Positions 48,350-56,509 of a stretch of DNA of 64,000 bases are shown here, one piece after another. Source of the DNA: JAEUIT01 sp044220875 (GTDB lineage Bacteria > Planctomycetota > Phycisphaerae > Phycisphaerales > SM1A02); the NCBI GenBank assembly GCA_044220875.1, contig JBGAQH010000007.1, positions 132,096-196,095 on the forward strand, in the 5' to 3' direction. A program made the translations under genes and the position numbers. The notes under the pieces are model-generated. The model had not been told where the DNA came from and made no database searches. It saw nothing but the letters and a program-made list of their open reading frames with translations. Positions within the stretch are counted from its first letter, which is position 1; each line of letters starts with the position of its first letter.

Positions 48350-49791
48350 GCGTGGTCGAACGGGCCATCCGCACGCTCGGTTCGCTCGAGTCGCGGCTCA
48401 TCGTCGGTTCGGTGCATGCGATCCGCGGCCTGACCATCGTGGTCGACCGGCTGCGGGTGCCGGTCGGCTCCCTGGTCGAGATCGAGACCGCGATGGGCAC
48501 GACCATGGGCGAAGTCATCGGCTTTGACGGACCGCGCTCGCTGGCCATGCTCTTCGCCTCGTCGGCCGGCGTCTCGCCCGGCGCGCCGGTGCGGGCCAAG
48601 AGCCTCACGGCGACGGTGGCGGTGGGGCAGAGCTGGCTTGGCCGCGTGCTTGATGCCCTTGGCCGACCGATCGACAACGGTCCGCCGATCGACGACCTCG
48701 AGAACTGCCCGCTCGATCCGCCGACGATGAACCCGCTCCGGCGCGGCATCATCCGCGACCCGCTTCCGACCGGCGTGCGGGCGATCGACGGATTGCTCAC
48801 CGTCGGTCGCGGCCAGCGCTTGGGCATCTTCGCCGGACCGGGCGTCGGCAAGAGCACGCTTCTGGCGAGCATCGCCAAGGGCACCGCCGCCGATGTCGTC
48901 GTCATTGGCCTCGTCGGCGAGCGCGGCCGTGAAGTGAAGGAGTTCCTCGAGCACACGCTCGGCGTCGAGGGCATGCGACGGGCCTGCGTGGTGGCCGCGA
49001 CCGGCGACGACAGTCCGCTCCTTCGCGTGCGGGCCGCGTCGGTCGCCGTCGCCGCCGCCGAGTACTTCCGCGATCAGGGCAAGCACGTCCTCCTCATGAT
49101 CGATTCGATCACCCGCCTCGCCCAAGCGCAGCGCCAGATCGGACTGGCCGCGGGCGAGCAGCCGGCGACGAAGGGCTTTACCCCCAGCGTCTTCGCGCTC
49201 CTGCCGCGGCTGCTCGAGCGGGCCGGGCCGATGGAGCCGACCACGTCCCTCGGCGGTTCGATCACCGGGTTCTACAGCGTGCTCGTCGAGGGCGACGATC
49301 TCACCGAGCCGATCGCGGACGCGGTGAAGGGCATCCTCGACGGACACTTCGTCCTCTCCCGAAAGCTCGCCTCGCGCGGCCACTATCCGGCGCTCGATGT
49401 CCTCGACTCGATTTCCCGCGTCGCCGAGAACATCACCGACCCCAACCATCGCGCGGCGCGGCGCGAGATGATCCGGCTGCTCGCCGCCTATCGCGACAGC
49501 GAGGAGCTCATCAACATCGGGGCCTATGCCCGCGGCTCGAACGTCGACGTCGACACGGCCATCGCCCTTCGGCCGCAGATGCTCGGCTACCTCCAGCAGG
49601 ACCGCGAGGACATCACCGAGTATCCGCGGGCGCTGCGCTCGCTCATCGAGATCGGCATCGCCGCCGACGCCGCCCGGCAGCGCGGCGCGGCCCAGCGCCA
49701 GGCGCCGCAGCCCGCCGCGGCCCCCCAGCGAAGCGAGCAGCGGAATGGACAACCGATGCCACCGGCCGCTGGGCCGCGGAAGGCTGGCTAA
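48346..49791 (+). CDS. fliI: Flagellum-specific ATP synthase FliI
   Basis: A 481-residue hexameric ATPase of the type III export apparatus. Walker A is GIFAGPGVGKSTLLASIAKG near residue 164. VVVIGLVGERGREVKEFLEH, HVLLMIDSITRLAQAQRQIG (Walker B), SLGGSITGFYSVLVEGDD and LASRGHYPALDVLDSISRV follow, all FliI/YscN signatures. The C-terminal 35 residues are Gln/Pro/Ala-rich and beyond the usual end. ATGA overlap with fliH and three bases to fliJ show tight coupling. Confidence 0.96.
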   Translation: MSVVERAIRTLGSLESRLIVGSVHAIRGLTIVVDRLRVPVGSLVEIETAMGTTMGEVIGFDGPRSLAMLFASSAGVSPGAPVRAKSLTATVAVGQSWLGRVLDALGRPIDNGPPIDDLENCPLDPPTMNPLRRGIIRDPLPTGVRAIDGLLTVGRGQRLGIFAGPGVGKSTLLASIAKGTAADVVVIGLVGERGREVKEFLEHTLGVEGMRRACVVAATGDDSPLLRVRAASVAVAAAEYFRDQGKHVLLMIDSITRLAQAQRQIGLAAGEQPATKGFTPSVFALLPRLLERAGPMEPTTSLGGSITGFYSVLVEGDDLTEPIADAVKGILDGHFVLSRKLASRGHYPALDVLDSISRVAENITDPNHRAARREMIRLLAAYRDSEELINIGAYARGSNVDVDTAIALRPQMLGYLQQDREDITEYPRALRSLIEIGIAADAARQRGAAQRQAPQPAAAPQRSEQRNGQPMPPAAGPRKAG

Positions 49792-49794
49792 TCC

Positions 49795-50292
49795 ATGGCC
49801 CCGTTCCGCTTCCCGCTCGATCCGCTGCTTGAGATGCGCCGCCGCGAGGAGGAGACGCGCACGCTCGAGCTGGGACGGCTCGAGAGCCAACGGCGTTCGC
49901 TCGAGGACGCGCTCCGGGCCCGACAGGGGGAGCTCAGCGCCGGCAAGCAGTCGCTGCGGAACGGGCTCGTCGGCATGATCGATCCCGCAATGCTTCGCCA
50001 GCAGGCAGCGGCCACGATGAGCGTCGACCAGCTCGCCCGACGGACCGTCCTCGAACTCGCCGGGCTTTCCCAGCGCATGGAGGCCGCGCGGCTGCGGCTG
50101 GTCGAGGCCGCCCAGCGGCGGCGGGCCGTCGAGATCCTGCGGGAGCGGCGGCTCGAGGAGTGGAACCACGAGAGGGACCGCAAGGAGACGGCGTTTCTGG
50201 ACGATCTTGCCAACATCGCTGCCTTCCGCCGCCACCTCGAGGAGACCGAGGCGGCCCGCTTGGCCGCTGACGCTGGAGCGCACGGGTCATGA
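49795..50292 (+). CDS. fliJ: Flagellar FliJ-like protein
   Basis: A 165-residue protein predicted to be one long antiparallel coiled coil: FPLDPLLEMRRREEETRTLE, LGRLESQRRSLEDALRARQG, MEAARLRLVEAAQRRRAVEI and RRLEEWNHERDRKETAFLDD. Position straight after fliI, size and helical character match FliJ, which sits in the FliI hexamer stalk. Its TGA overlaps the ATG of the motE-like gene (ATGA). Confidence 0.85.
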   Translation: MAPFRFPLDPLLEMRRREEETRTLELGRLESQRRSLEDALRARQGELSAGKQSLRNGLVGMIDPAMLRQQAAATMSVDQLARRTVLELAGLSQRMEAARLRLVEAAQRRRAVEILRERRLEEWNHERDRKETAFLDDLANIAAFRRHLEETEAARLAADAGAHGS

Positions 50293-51386
50293 AGAAGCTC
50301 TGGAATCTCATCAGCATCATCGCCCTCGTCAACCTCCTCGCCGTCGTCGGCTTCGGCGGATGGCTGTGGAGCAGCGGCCGCATGGACAAGGAGAAGCTGA
50401 AGGCCCTTCTTGCCGAGCCCGAGCCGCCCGTCGACCCGAACGCGAAGTCCGGAGCGCCGGCGCCGGAGCCGGAAGGCGATCTCACGCCGACCTCGATGAA
50501 GATCGACGCCGGCGAGCGGCAGTTGCGCAAGGAGGCGATGGGCATGCGTCGCCTGCGCGAGGAGAAGGACCAGCTCGACAAGGTGCTCGATGATCGCGAG
50601 CAGCGTCTCACCAGCGAGCGCACCGGTTTCGAATCCGAGCGGGCAGCATGGGAAGCCTCGATGGCCACGACCAAGGCCTCGAAGACCGACGAGCAGTTCC
50701 GCAAGGCGGTGAAGCTCCTGGAGAACGTGCCGGCCAAGCAGGGCAAGGAGTGGATTCTCGAACTCGTCAGCCAGGGACAGACCGACCAGGCGGTGGCCTA
50801 CCTCGACGCGATGAGCTCCTTCAAGGCCACCGCCCTGCTCAAGGCCTTCAAGGGCGAGGAGGAGACGAAGGTGGCAACGGAATTGCTTGAGAAGCTCCGT
50901 CAGCGCACTCCTAGCGCTCGCCCCGCGGCGACGCCGGAAGGAAGTGCCGAACCAACGAAGCCGGCCGATGCAAACGCTGCCCCTCGCCCCAACCTTCCTG
51001 CCGCAAAGCCCGCTGGCGAACCGAGCGCCCCTGTCGGGAGTTCCGCTTCCGGGAAGCCTGGCGACGCAGCGGCTGGGAAGCCAGCCCCTCAACCAGGTCC
51101 GCAATCCGGACCGCAGCCTGCCTCCAAGCCCAACGCAAAGTCAGCTCCCGACGAGGGAAAGCCGCTCGCCAACACCGGAGCGGAAGTCGATCGACCCAAG
51201 GACGGAACGGCGCGACCGAAGTCCCCTGGAGCGGAATCGAAAGCGGGAGGAAAGCAGGGAGAGTCAGGATCCCAGGCGGGAGCAAAGCCTGAATCAAAGA
51301 CTGGATCAAAGCCAGGATCCCAGCCTGAGCCCAAGCCCGGAGCAAAGCCAGACAGCAAGCCAAGCGGCGAACCCGCAGCCAAGTGA
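50289..51386 (+). CDS. MotE-like flagellar protein with long low-complexity tail
   Basis: A 365-residue protein. It has one N-terminal helix (LISIIALVNLLAVVGFGGWL), a coiled coil (RQLRKEAMGMRRLREEKDQL) and an MgtE-N-like helical part (FRKAVKLLENVPAKQGKEWI, LDAMSSFKATALLKAF). This matches small MotE-type proteins that chaperone MotC or support stators. From about residue 215 the chain is Lys/Pro/Gly/Ser-rich to the end (KPGSQPEPKPGAKPDSKPSG). That tail overlaps fliK in another frame over 50968-51386. The tail may be a late extension through loss of an earlier stop. Confidence 0.75.
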   Translation: MKKLWNLISIIALVNLLAVVGFGGWLWSSGRMDKEKLKALLAEPEPPVDPNAKSGAPAPEPEGDLTPTSMKIDAGERQLRKEAMGMRRLREEKDQLDKVLDDREQRLTSERTGFESERAAWEASMATTKASKTDEQFRKAVKLLENVPAKQGKEWILELVSQGQTDQAVAYLDAMSSFKATALLKAFKGEEETKVATELLEKLRQRTPSARPAATPEGSAEPTKPADANAAPRPNLPAAKPAGEPSAPVGSSASGKPGDAAAGKPAPQPGPQSGPQPASKPNAKSAPDEGKPLANTGAEVDRPKDGTARPKSPGAESKAGGKQGESGSQAGAKPESKTGSKPGSQPEPKPGAKPDSKPSGEPAAK

Positions 51387-52752
51387 CGACGCGAACGGCG
51401 GGGACTTCGGCGACTCGCTTCGGGCAGCGCAAGAGTCGGCTGATGGGACGGCGGAGAATGCGCCTTCCCGCGACGGATCAGCGGAGGGCGCAGCCAATCG
51501 TCCGGATGGCGCGACGGTCGCCGGTGTGTTCAACGCCGCCGACGCAGGCGCCGTGGCCGCCCAGCCCGTCAACCCGACCGGTCTTCTTTTCGCGGCGCCG
51601 CCGGTGCCAGGCGCCGCGGCTTCCGGCGCTCGCACGGGAGTCGTGACGAGCGCGAGCCAAGCGACCTCCGCGAGTGGTGCGTCGAGCGCTGCCGACGGTA
51701 CGGCAGGGGCCAATGGCGACAGCAGCAACGGTGCAACGCCAAACGCCGTACCGAGCGCCGAGGGGAACGCTCGTGCGGTCGGAACCAATGGCGAAGGAAC
51801 GGCCGACGGAGGAGCGACCGGCAACGGCGAGAACGGCGGCGACGGCCAGCAGGGTCGCACGGGGAATGAGGGAAATCGAGGAGCGGCGGCGACCGCCCGA
51901 GCTCGCGCCGCGACCGATGGCGGGTCCGTGCCGACGCCCTCGGCGCCGACGGCGGCGCCCGCGCCGACACCGAGCGTCTCGATCGCTCACGCGGCGCCGA
52001 TTCCCATGGCTCCCGCGTCATCGAACGCCGCTCAGCCGAGCGAATCGAAGAGCGACAAGACCCCAGCAATGGGCGGAGCGACGGCGATGTCACCGGCCGC
52101 CCGCGACGCCCTCGCGCCGCTCCTCCAGTTGGCGGGTCGCGTGAGCGATGGTGCCGCAGCCCGCGCGACGGCGCTGCCGCTCGCCGCCCCGCAGCCGCAG
52201 GCCGCGGCGGAGGAGAAGCCCACGACGCCGCTCGTCGGTCGCGGACTCGCGGCGCTGGCCAACCAGAAGGGTGGAGCCCTTCAGATTCGTCTCGATCCCC
52301 CGAGCCTCGGTGACCTGCGCATCGCCATGACCGTCGTGAACGGCAAGGTGAGTGCGGAGCTGACGACCTCGACCGGTCAGGCCCACGCTCTCTTGAGCGC
52401 CGACCTCACCGCATTGCGGCAAGCGCTCGAAGCCCAGGGCCTTTCGGTCGAGCGGCTCTCGATCCAGCACGCACCGCAGGAACAGAACCAACAGCATCTG
52501 CCGACCGCCCGGGCCGAGGCGACGCCCGCGCAGGGCGCGGCCGCCCAGCAGCCCGGCTCGAGCCAGCAACAGTCCTTCCACGGCGACGCCAACGGCAATG
52601 ACCGCAACCAACAGCAACGGCATGACGCGAGTCACGGACAGAGCCGCGGTCGCTCCTCCCAGGGGGGCGACGGCAACGAGCGCGATCCAGGCTCGAAGTC
52701 CCGCCGTCGCGCCAGCTTCGCCCGCGTCTTCGCCGCCAGCAATCTCCCCTAA
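50968..52752 (+). CDS. fliK: Flagellar hook-length control protein FliK
   Basis: A 594-residue protein from the ATG at 50968 (MQTLPLAPTFLPQSPLA). The first 450 residues are disordered: an Arg/Ser/Gln/Pro stretch, then Gly/Ala/Asn-rich repeats (for example GNGENGGDGQQGRTGNEGN). The C-terminal Flg_hook domain is clear: GALQIRLDPPSLGDLRIAMT, VSAELTTSTGQAHALLSADL and LRQALEAQGLSVERLSI. It measures hook length and switches export specificity. The first 139 codons overlap the motE-like gene in the +1 frame. A longer open frame to 50887 has no better start. Confidence 0.88.
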   Translation: MQTLPLAPTFLPQSPLANRAPLSGVPLPGSLATQRLGSQPLNQVRNPDRSLPPSPTQSQLPTRESRSPTPERKSIDPRTERRDRSPLERNRKREESRESQDPRREQSLNQRLDQSQDPSLSPSPEQSQTASQAANPQPSDDANGGDFGDSLRAAQESADGTAENAPSRDGSAEGAANRPDGATVAGVFNAADAGAVAAQPVNPTGLLFAAPPVPGAAASGARTGVVTSASQATSASGASSAADGTAGANGDSSNGATPNAVPSAEGNARAVGTNGEGTADGGATGNGENGGDGQQGRTGNEGNRGAAATARARAATDGGSVPTPSAPTAAPAPTPSVSIAHAAPIPMAPASSNAAQPSESKSDKTPAMGGATAMSPAARDALAPLLQLAGRVSDGAAARATALPLAAPQPQAAAEEKPTTPLVGRGLAALANQKGGALQIRLDPPSLGDLRIAMTVVNGKVSAELTTSTGQAHALLSADLTALRQALEAQGLSVERLSIQHAPQEQNQQHLPTARAEATPAQGAAAQQPGSSQQQSFHGDANGNDRNQQQRHDASHGQSRGRSSQGGDGNERDPGSKSRRRASFARVFAASNLP

Positions 52753-52767
52753 GCAGGCAGGTCTTCC

Positions 52768-53244
52768 ATGAGCTCCTCTCCGATCACCGCTTCGCAGTCT
52801 GCCTCGAACCCGACCGGTACGTCGCCGACCTCCTCGACGAGTCGCTTCAGCGAGCTCTCCTCGGAGCAGTTCATCAAGATCATCTTCACCGAGCTGTCGA
52901 ATCAAGATCCCTTCAAGCCCAACGACAGTTCGGCGCTGCTTGAGCAGCTCAACTCGATTCGCTCGATCGAGAGCGACACGCAGCTCACCAAGCAGCTCTC
53001 GTCGATCGTGACCCAGAACCAGCTCGCCACGGCGGGCAACCTGATCGGTCGTCAGGTGCAGGGGCTCACGCCCGACGCGGAGCGGGTGGCCGGCACGGTG
53101 GTGAGCGTGGCCCGCAAGGACGACAGCGTCTCGCTGCTCCTCGACAACGGATGGGTCGTGCCGATGGACAACGTCGAGACGATCGTTGACCCGTCGATCT
53201 TTGGAAATGGCGGAAACGGCGGAAACGGCGGCAACGGGGGCTGA
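52768..53244 (+). CDS. flgD: Flagellar hook cap protein FlgD, short form
   Basis: A 158-residue hook scaffold protein. The conserved N-terminal core is complete: SSEQFIKIIFTELSNQDPFK, LLEQLNSIRSIESDTQLTKQ, VTQNQLATAGNLIGRQVQGL. A short Tudor-like segment follows (GTVVSVARKDDSVSLLLDNG). Classical FlgD is about 220 residues or more with an inserted Ig-like domain; that is missing here. The end is a run of Gly-Asn-Gly repeats from a 9-base DNA repeat. fliK lies 15 bases upstream. Confidence 0.9.
   Translation: MSSSPITASQSASNPTGTSPTSSTSRFSELSSEQFIKIIFTELSNQDPFKPNDSSALLEQLNSIRSIESDTQLTKQLSSIVTQNQLATAGNLIGRQVQGLTPDAERVAGTVVSVARKDDSVSLLLDNGWVVPMDNVETIVDPSIFGNGGNGGNGGNGG
53203..53241 (+). repeat. 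9-bp tandem repeat at the 3' end of flgD
   Basis: Four units of the type GGAAACGGC encode Gly-Asn-Gly, just before the flgD stop. The repeats keep the frame, so copy number could change without loss of the gene. Confidence 0.8.
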
Positions 53245-53246
53245 TC

Positions 53247-53744
53247 GTGGCCAGCTCGTTGCTCAACAAGGGGCACGCGCTCCTTCGGCACCTCGAGCCT
53301 CCGGTGCGGCCCTCTCCCGCGGGATCCGTGGTCGGGCTCCCCGTCGAGACGCTCGAGGCGTCGACGTTCGCGTCGCTCCTCGAACGGGCCCAGCGCGGCG
53401 AGATCGCCAGCGGGCGCGTGCCGACGGCGGCCGCAATCGACGAGCCCCTTGATCCCGCGGCGATGCCCCGCATCGGCCGGGCCATGGACCTGCTCGAGGC
53501 CCGCGGCTCGCAGCGGGCGGTGATTCTCTATGGCATCCGCATGTTCGTCGCGACCATCGCCACGCGCACGCTCGACGGCGAACTTCTTGCGCACGAGGGG
53601 CCGGCGCCGGCCTTCGTGGACGCCGCAGTGCGCGTGCCGACGCCCGACGAAGATCGGCCGACCGCGTTTCCCGGCCCGCCGACCGCGGTGACGGCCCCGT
53701 CCGATGTCATTGGCCTGCTCGAGGCACGCGATTCGCACCAGTGA
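53247..53744 (+). CDS. Putative flagellar operon protein between flgD and flgE
   Basis: A 165-residue protein starting at the GTG at 53247, two bases after the flgD stop. The middle part, DPAAMPRIGRAMDLLEARGS then QRAVILYGIRMFVATIATRT, resembles the small conserved flagellar-operon protein (TIGR02530 type) found between flgD and flgE in many bacteria, in which a helix is followed by two strands. The role of that family is not known. The ends are Pro/Ala-rich and variable. Confidence 0.65.
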   Translation: MASSLLNKGHALLRHLEPPVRPSPAGSVVGLPVETLEASTFASLLERAQRGEIASGRVPTAAAIDEPLDPAAMPRIGRAMDLLEARGSQRAVILYGIRMFVATIATRTLDGELLAHEGPAPAFVDAAVRVPTPDEDRPTAFPGPPTAVTAPSDVIGLLEARDSHQ

Positions 53745-53804
53745 CCCCGCTTCATGCCGACGCCGGAGCGAACGCCCCGGTGACCGAACGACAGGAACAT
53801 CCGT

Positions 53805-55568
53805 ATGGCATCCACCACCGCATTCTTCACCGGCCTCTCCGGACTCATCGCGAACGCCCGACGGCTTGACGTCATCGGCAACAACATCGCGAACGTCAAC
53901 ACGACGTCCTTCAAGAGCAACCGGATGAGTTTCGCGCCGAACTTCAGCCGCAACTTCTCGCTGGGCACCGCGCCCGGCGCGAACTCGGGCGGCACGAATC
54001 CGGGGCAGGTCGGCTTGGGCGTCGGCATCGCCGGCACCCAGCGATCGTTCACGAACGGAGCGATCGGCGCCACGGGCGTCTCGACCGACGTGGCCATCGA
54101 GGGCGATGGGTTCTTCATCGTCGAGGTGGCGGGAAGCCGCTACTTCACCCGCGACGGCGAGTTCCTCCGCAGCCCGAACAACGATCTCGTCACCAAGACG
54201 GGCGCGAAGGTCATGGGGTACGGCATCGACGACTCGTTCAACGTGGTCGAGGGCAACCTCGTCGAGCTGAACGTGCCGCTCGGCACCCTGACACTGGCCG
54301 AAGCGACGCAGAACGTGACCTTCAACGGCAACCTGAACGCGGCCGGCACGGTCGCGACCACGGGCAGCGTGCATTCGAGCCGGGCGTTCTTCACCGACGC
54401 CGGACTCACCGCCGGCAATGAGGCGACGGCCGCAACCGACATCACCGCGACGGACCTGTATATGGATGACGGCGCGGGCGGCTCGACCCTGGCCTTCGAC
54501 AGCACCAGCAATCCGAAGATCGTCACCCTCTCGGGCATCGAGAAGGGCGGCAAGGATCTGGGAACGCATACCTTCGCGTTCAGCGCGACGGCCGTGGCCG
54601 GCGCCGATGCGTTCGGCACGACCCTGGGCGACTTCACCGCGTGGGCCGAGGACGTGCTCGGGCTCGACTCGACGTCGGTCGGCAGTTCTTCGAACCTCGG
54701 AGGCGGCATCTCGATCTCGAACGGTGCGCTCGTCATCACCGGCAACGAGGGTACGGTGCAGGAGCTCGGGATCGAGACGGGCAATTTCACCGTCGCCTCG
54801 GGCGGATCAGGCTCGGCACAGCCGTTCGTGATGGCCAAGACCACGCCGGCCGACGGCGAAAGTGTGCGCACGAGCTTTGTCGTCTACGACTCCCTCGGCA
54901 CGCCGCTCACGATCGATCTTTCGATGGTGCTCCAGGCGACGACGGCCTCGGGCGGTACCTCGTGGCAGTATGTCGCCGAAAGCAACGACAACGACGCCGC
55001 GGGCCGGGTGCTCGGGCTGGGCGAGCTGACCTTCGATGCCAGCGGCCGCTTCGTCGCGGCCAGCAACGACACCTTCTCGATTCGCAGGGCGAATGGCGCC
55101 ACCGATCCGCTCACCGTGGCGATGAACTTCGCCGACGGCTCGAACGCGGTGAGCAGCCTCACCGACACCAGCTCGAGCATCGCGGCGGTCTACCAGGACG
55201 GCTCGGCGATCGGCACCCTCTCGAACTTCTCGATCGGCACCGACGGCATCCTCTCCGGCTCGTTCACGAACGGCCTGACCCGCACGATCGGACAGATCGC
55301 GGTGGCGAAGTTCACCAACCCCGCCGGTCTCGTGGATGCGGGCAACAACTACTTCCAGGTCGGTCCGAACTCGGGCACGGCGCTCATCACCTCGCCGCAG
55401 AACTTCGGCACCGGCCGATTGGTCGGCGGGGCGCTCGAGCTCTCGAACGTCGATCTCTCGCAGGAGTTCATCAACATGATCCTCGCGAGCACCGGCTACT
55501 CCGCGGCCAGTCGCGTGATCACCACCACCGATCAGCTCATCAACCAGCTCCTCACGCTCGGCCGCTGA
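53805..55568 (+). CDS. flgE: Flagellar hook protein FlgE
   Basis: A 587-residue hook subunit exported through the flagellar system. N-terminal motif: FFTGLSGLIANARRLDVIGN, with NIANVNTTSFKSNRMSF. FlgE landmarks follow: GGTNPGQVGLGVGIAGTQRS, VAIEGDGFFIVEVAGSRYFT and RDGEFLRSPNNDLVTKTGAK. The C-terminal helix is GGALELSNVDLSQEFINMIL then GYSAASRVITTTDQLINQLL. The variable middle is longer than in E. coli (402 residues), which is common outside Gammaproteobacteria. AGGAACATCCGT precedes the ATG. Confidence 0.95.
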   Translation: MASTTAFFTGLSGLIANARRLDVIGNNIANVNTTSFKSNRMSFAPNFSRNFSLGTAPGANSGGTNPGQVGLGVGIAGTQRSFTNGAIGATGVSTDVAIEGDGFFIVEVAGSRYFTRDGEFLRSPNNDLVTKTGAKVMGYGIDDSFNVVEGNLVELNVPLGTLTLAEATQNVTFNGNLNAAGTVATTGSVHSSRAFFTDAGLTAGNEATAATDITATDLYMDDGAGGSTLAFDSTSNPKIVTLSGIEKGGKDLGTHTFAFSATAVAGADAFGTTLGDFTAWAEDVLGLDSTSVGSSSNLGGGISISNGALVITGNEGTVQELGIETGNFTVASGGSGSAQPFVMAKTTPADGESVRTSFVVYDSLGTPLTIDLSMVLQATTASGGTSWQYVAESNDNDAAGRVLGLGELTFDASGRFVAASNDTFSIRRANGATDPLTVAMNFADGSNAVSSLTDTSSSIAAVYQDGSAIGTLSNFSIGTDGILSGSFTNGLTRTIGQIAVAKFTNPAGLVDAGNNYFQVGPNSGTALITSPQNFGTGRLVGGALELSNVDLSQEFINMILASTGYSAASRVITTTDQLINQLLTLGR

Positions 55569-55580
55569 CTAATCCCCCTG

Positions 55581-55608
55581 CCCGCAGCGTCGCTCGCGCC
55601 GCTGCGGG
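55581..55608 (+). terminator. Hairpin just after flgE
   Basis: CCCGCAGCG (55581-55589) pairs perfectly with CGCTGCGGG (55600-55608) around a ten-base loop, 13 bases after the flgE stop. There is no T-run. Confidence 0.35.
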
Positions 55609-55642
55609 ACGTCGCACGGATGGGACGTCGGGAACGGAATGA

Positions 55643-55672
55643 CCCCTGGCACGGAGGCCGGGGGTTGTTCGT
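55643..55672 (+). terminator. Likely rho-independent terminator of the flagellar operon
   Basis: CCCCTGGC (55643-55650) pairs with GCCGGGGG (55657-55664), eight pairs including one G-U, around a six-base loop. TTGTTCGT follows directly. This is the best intrinsic terminator seen after flgE. Confidence 0.5.
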
Positions 55673-56115
55673 TGTGGGGGCGGGTGCGCGGGGCGGGGAG
55701 AGGGCGGGAGCGTGGGAATGCGCGACGTTCAGCCAGGCAAGGGGAGGCGTGTGCGTGCGAGGTGGGGAGCCGTGCGCGGCTTGCGCGGGCCGTGGATTCG
55801 CCTTGCACAGGGCCCTGCGCAGGCCCTTGCACAGGGCCTTGCACGGATTGGCGTCCGCTGGTGGCAACGCCGGAAGGGCCATACGAGCGTGGGACTTCCA
55901 CTTCAGGTGCTTTCCAACATGGGCGGCTTGCATTCACATGTGCCCATTCGCATGTGCCTGTCCACAGATGGAGGCTTGGGGGGAGGCTTGGAGGAGGGGG
56001 AGAAGAGCGGACCAGCGGAGCAGCGGAGGCAGAGGGCAGATTGACCTTGCAAACCTGAACACCCGAATTCTGCGTCGCCAAGCGGCGCGCACAGTCTTCT
56101 TCTCCACGACCAATT

Positions 56116-56134
56116 CAGAATGTGGCTGTCCAAA
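56116..56134 (+). repeat. Dispersed repeat motif, copy A
   Basis: CAGAATGTGGCTGTCCAAA, preceded by TTCTCCACG as in the copy at 61246. It is a single copy without an inverted partner, in the gap after the flagellar operon. Confidence 0.7.
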
Positions 56135-56509
56135 GTCGGAAATGAAGCGTCGACGGGAGCCGACTGCGCGCGGGCGCGGATACACGGGACGCCCGTCCGC
56201 GACGCGGCGTGCGCTGAGCACGCTGTCGTCACGATCTATCACGGAATCTCGCTCATTGATCAGCGCATCACTGGGAGTCGTCTACCAGGTTCACGCAGCC
56301 GACCCAGTTGAACGCGGCATCGCCGCGACCGAGGCGAGAGAACGCCAGCACCTGTCAACGATGAAGGTGCTTTGTTTCAAATGCGATTGCGCCGCGAAGA
56401 GAAGTGCACTCACGACGTGACGGCCTCGCTATAACGGCAGGCGTCGCGAACCCTGACCACGGGAGCGACGGCTCCCGCATCGGCTCGCGCAGTGTGTCGA
56501 GGGACGAAC

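Larger units (their letters stand above)
55569..56509. other. About 940 bases without a recognisable gene after the flagellar cluster
   Basis: No frame looks like a known protein. The stretch holds two terminator-like hairpins (listed), a short tandem region with CTTGCACAGGGCC repeated at 55802 and 55825 and a partial third copy, purine-rich GGAGGCTTGG runs near 55970-56000, and one copy of the dispersed CAGAATGTGGCTGTCC motif at 56116. CTATAACG near 56430 could be a -10 for the next gene. It marks the shift from core to accessory DNA. Confidence 0.5.

Noticed and set aside
47908..50283. 791-codon minus-strand frame
   Set aside because: It is antisense to fliH, fliI and fliJ, all of which are clearly real.
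50887..50967. Upstream extension of fliK to 50887
   Set aside because: The added 27 residues are Arg-rich and overlap the conserved helical part of the motE-like gene; the ATG at 50968 is more plausible.
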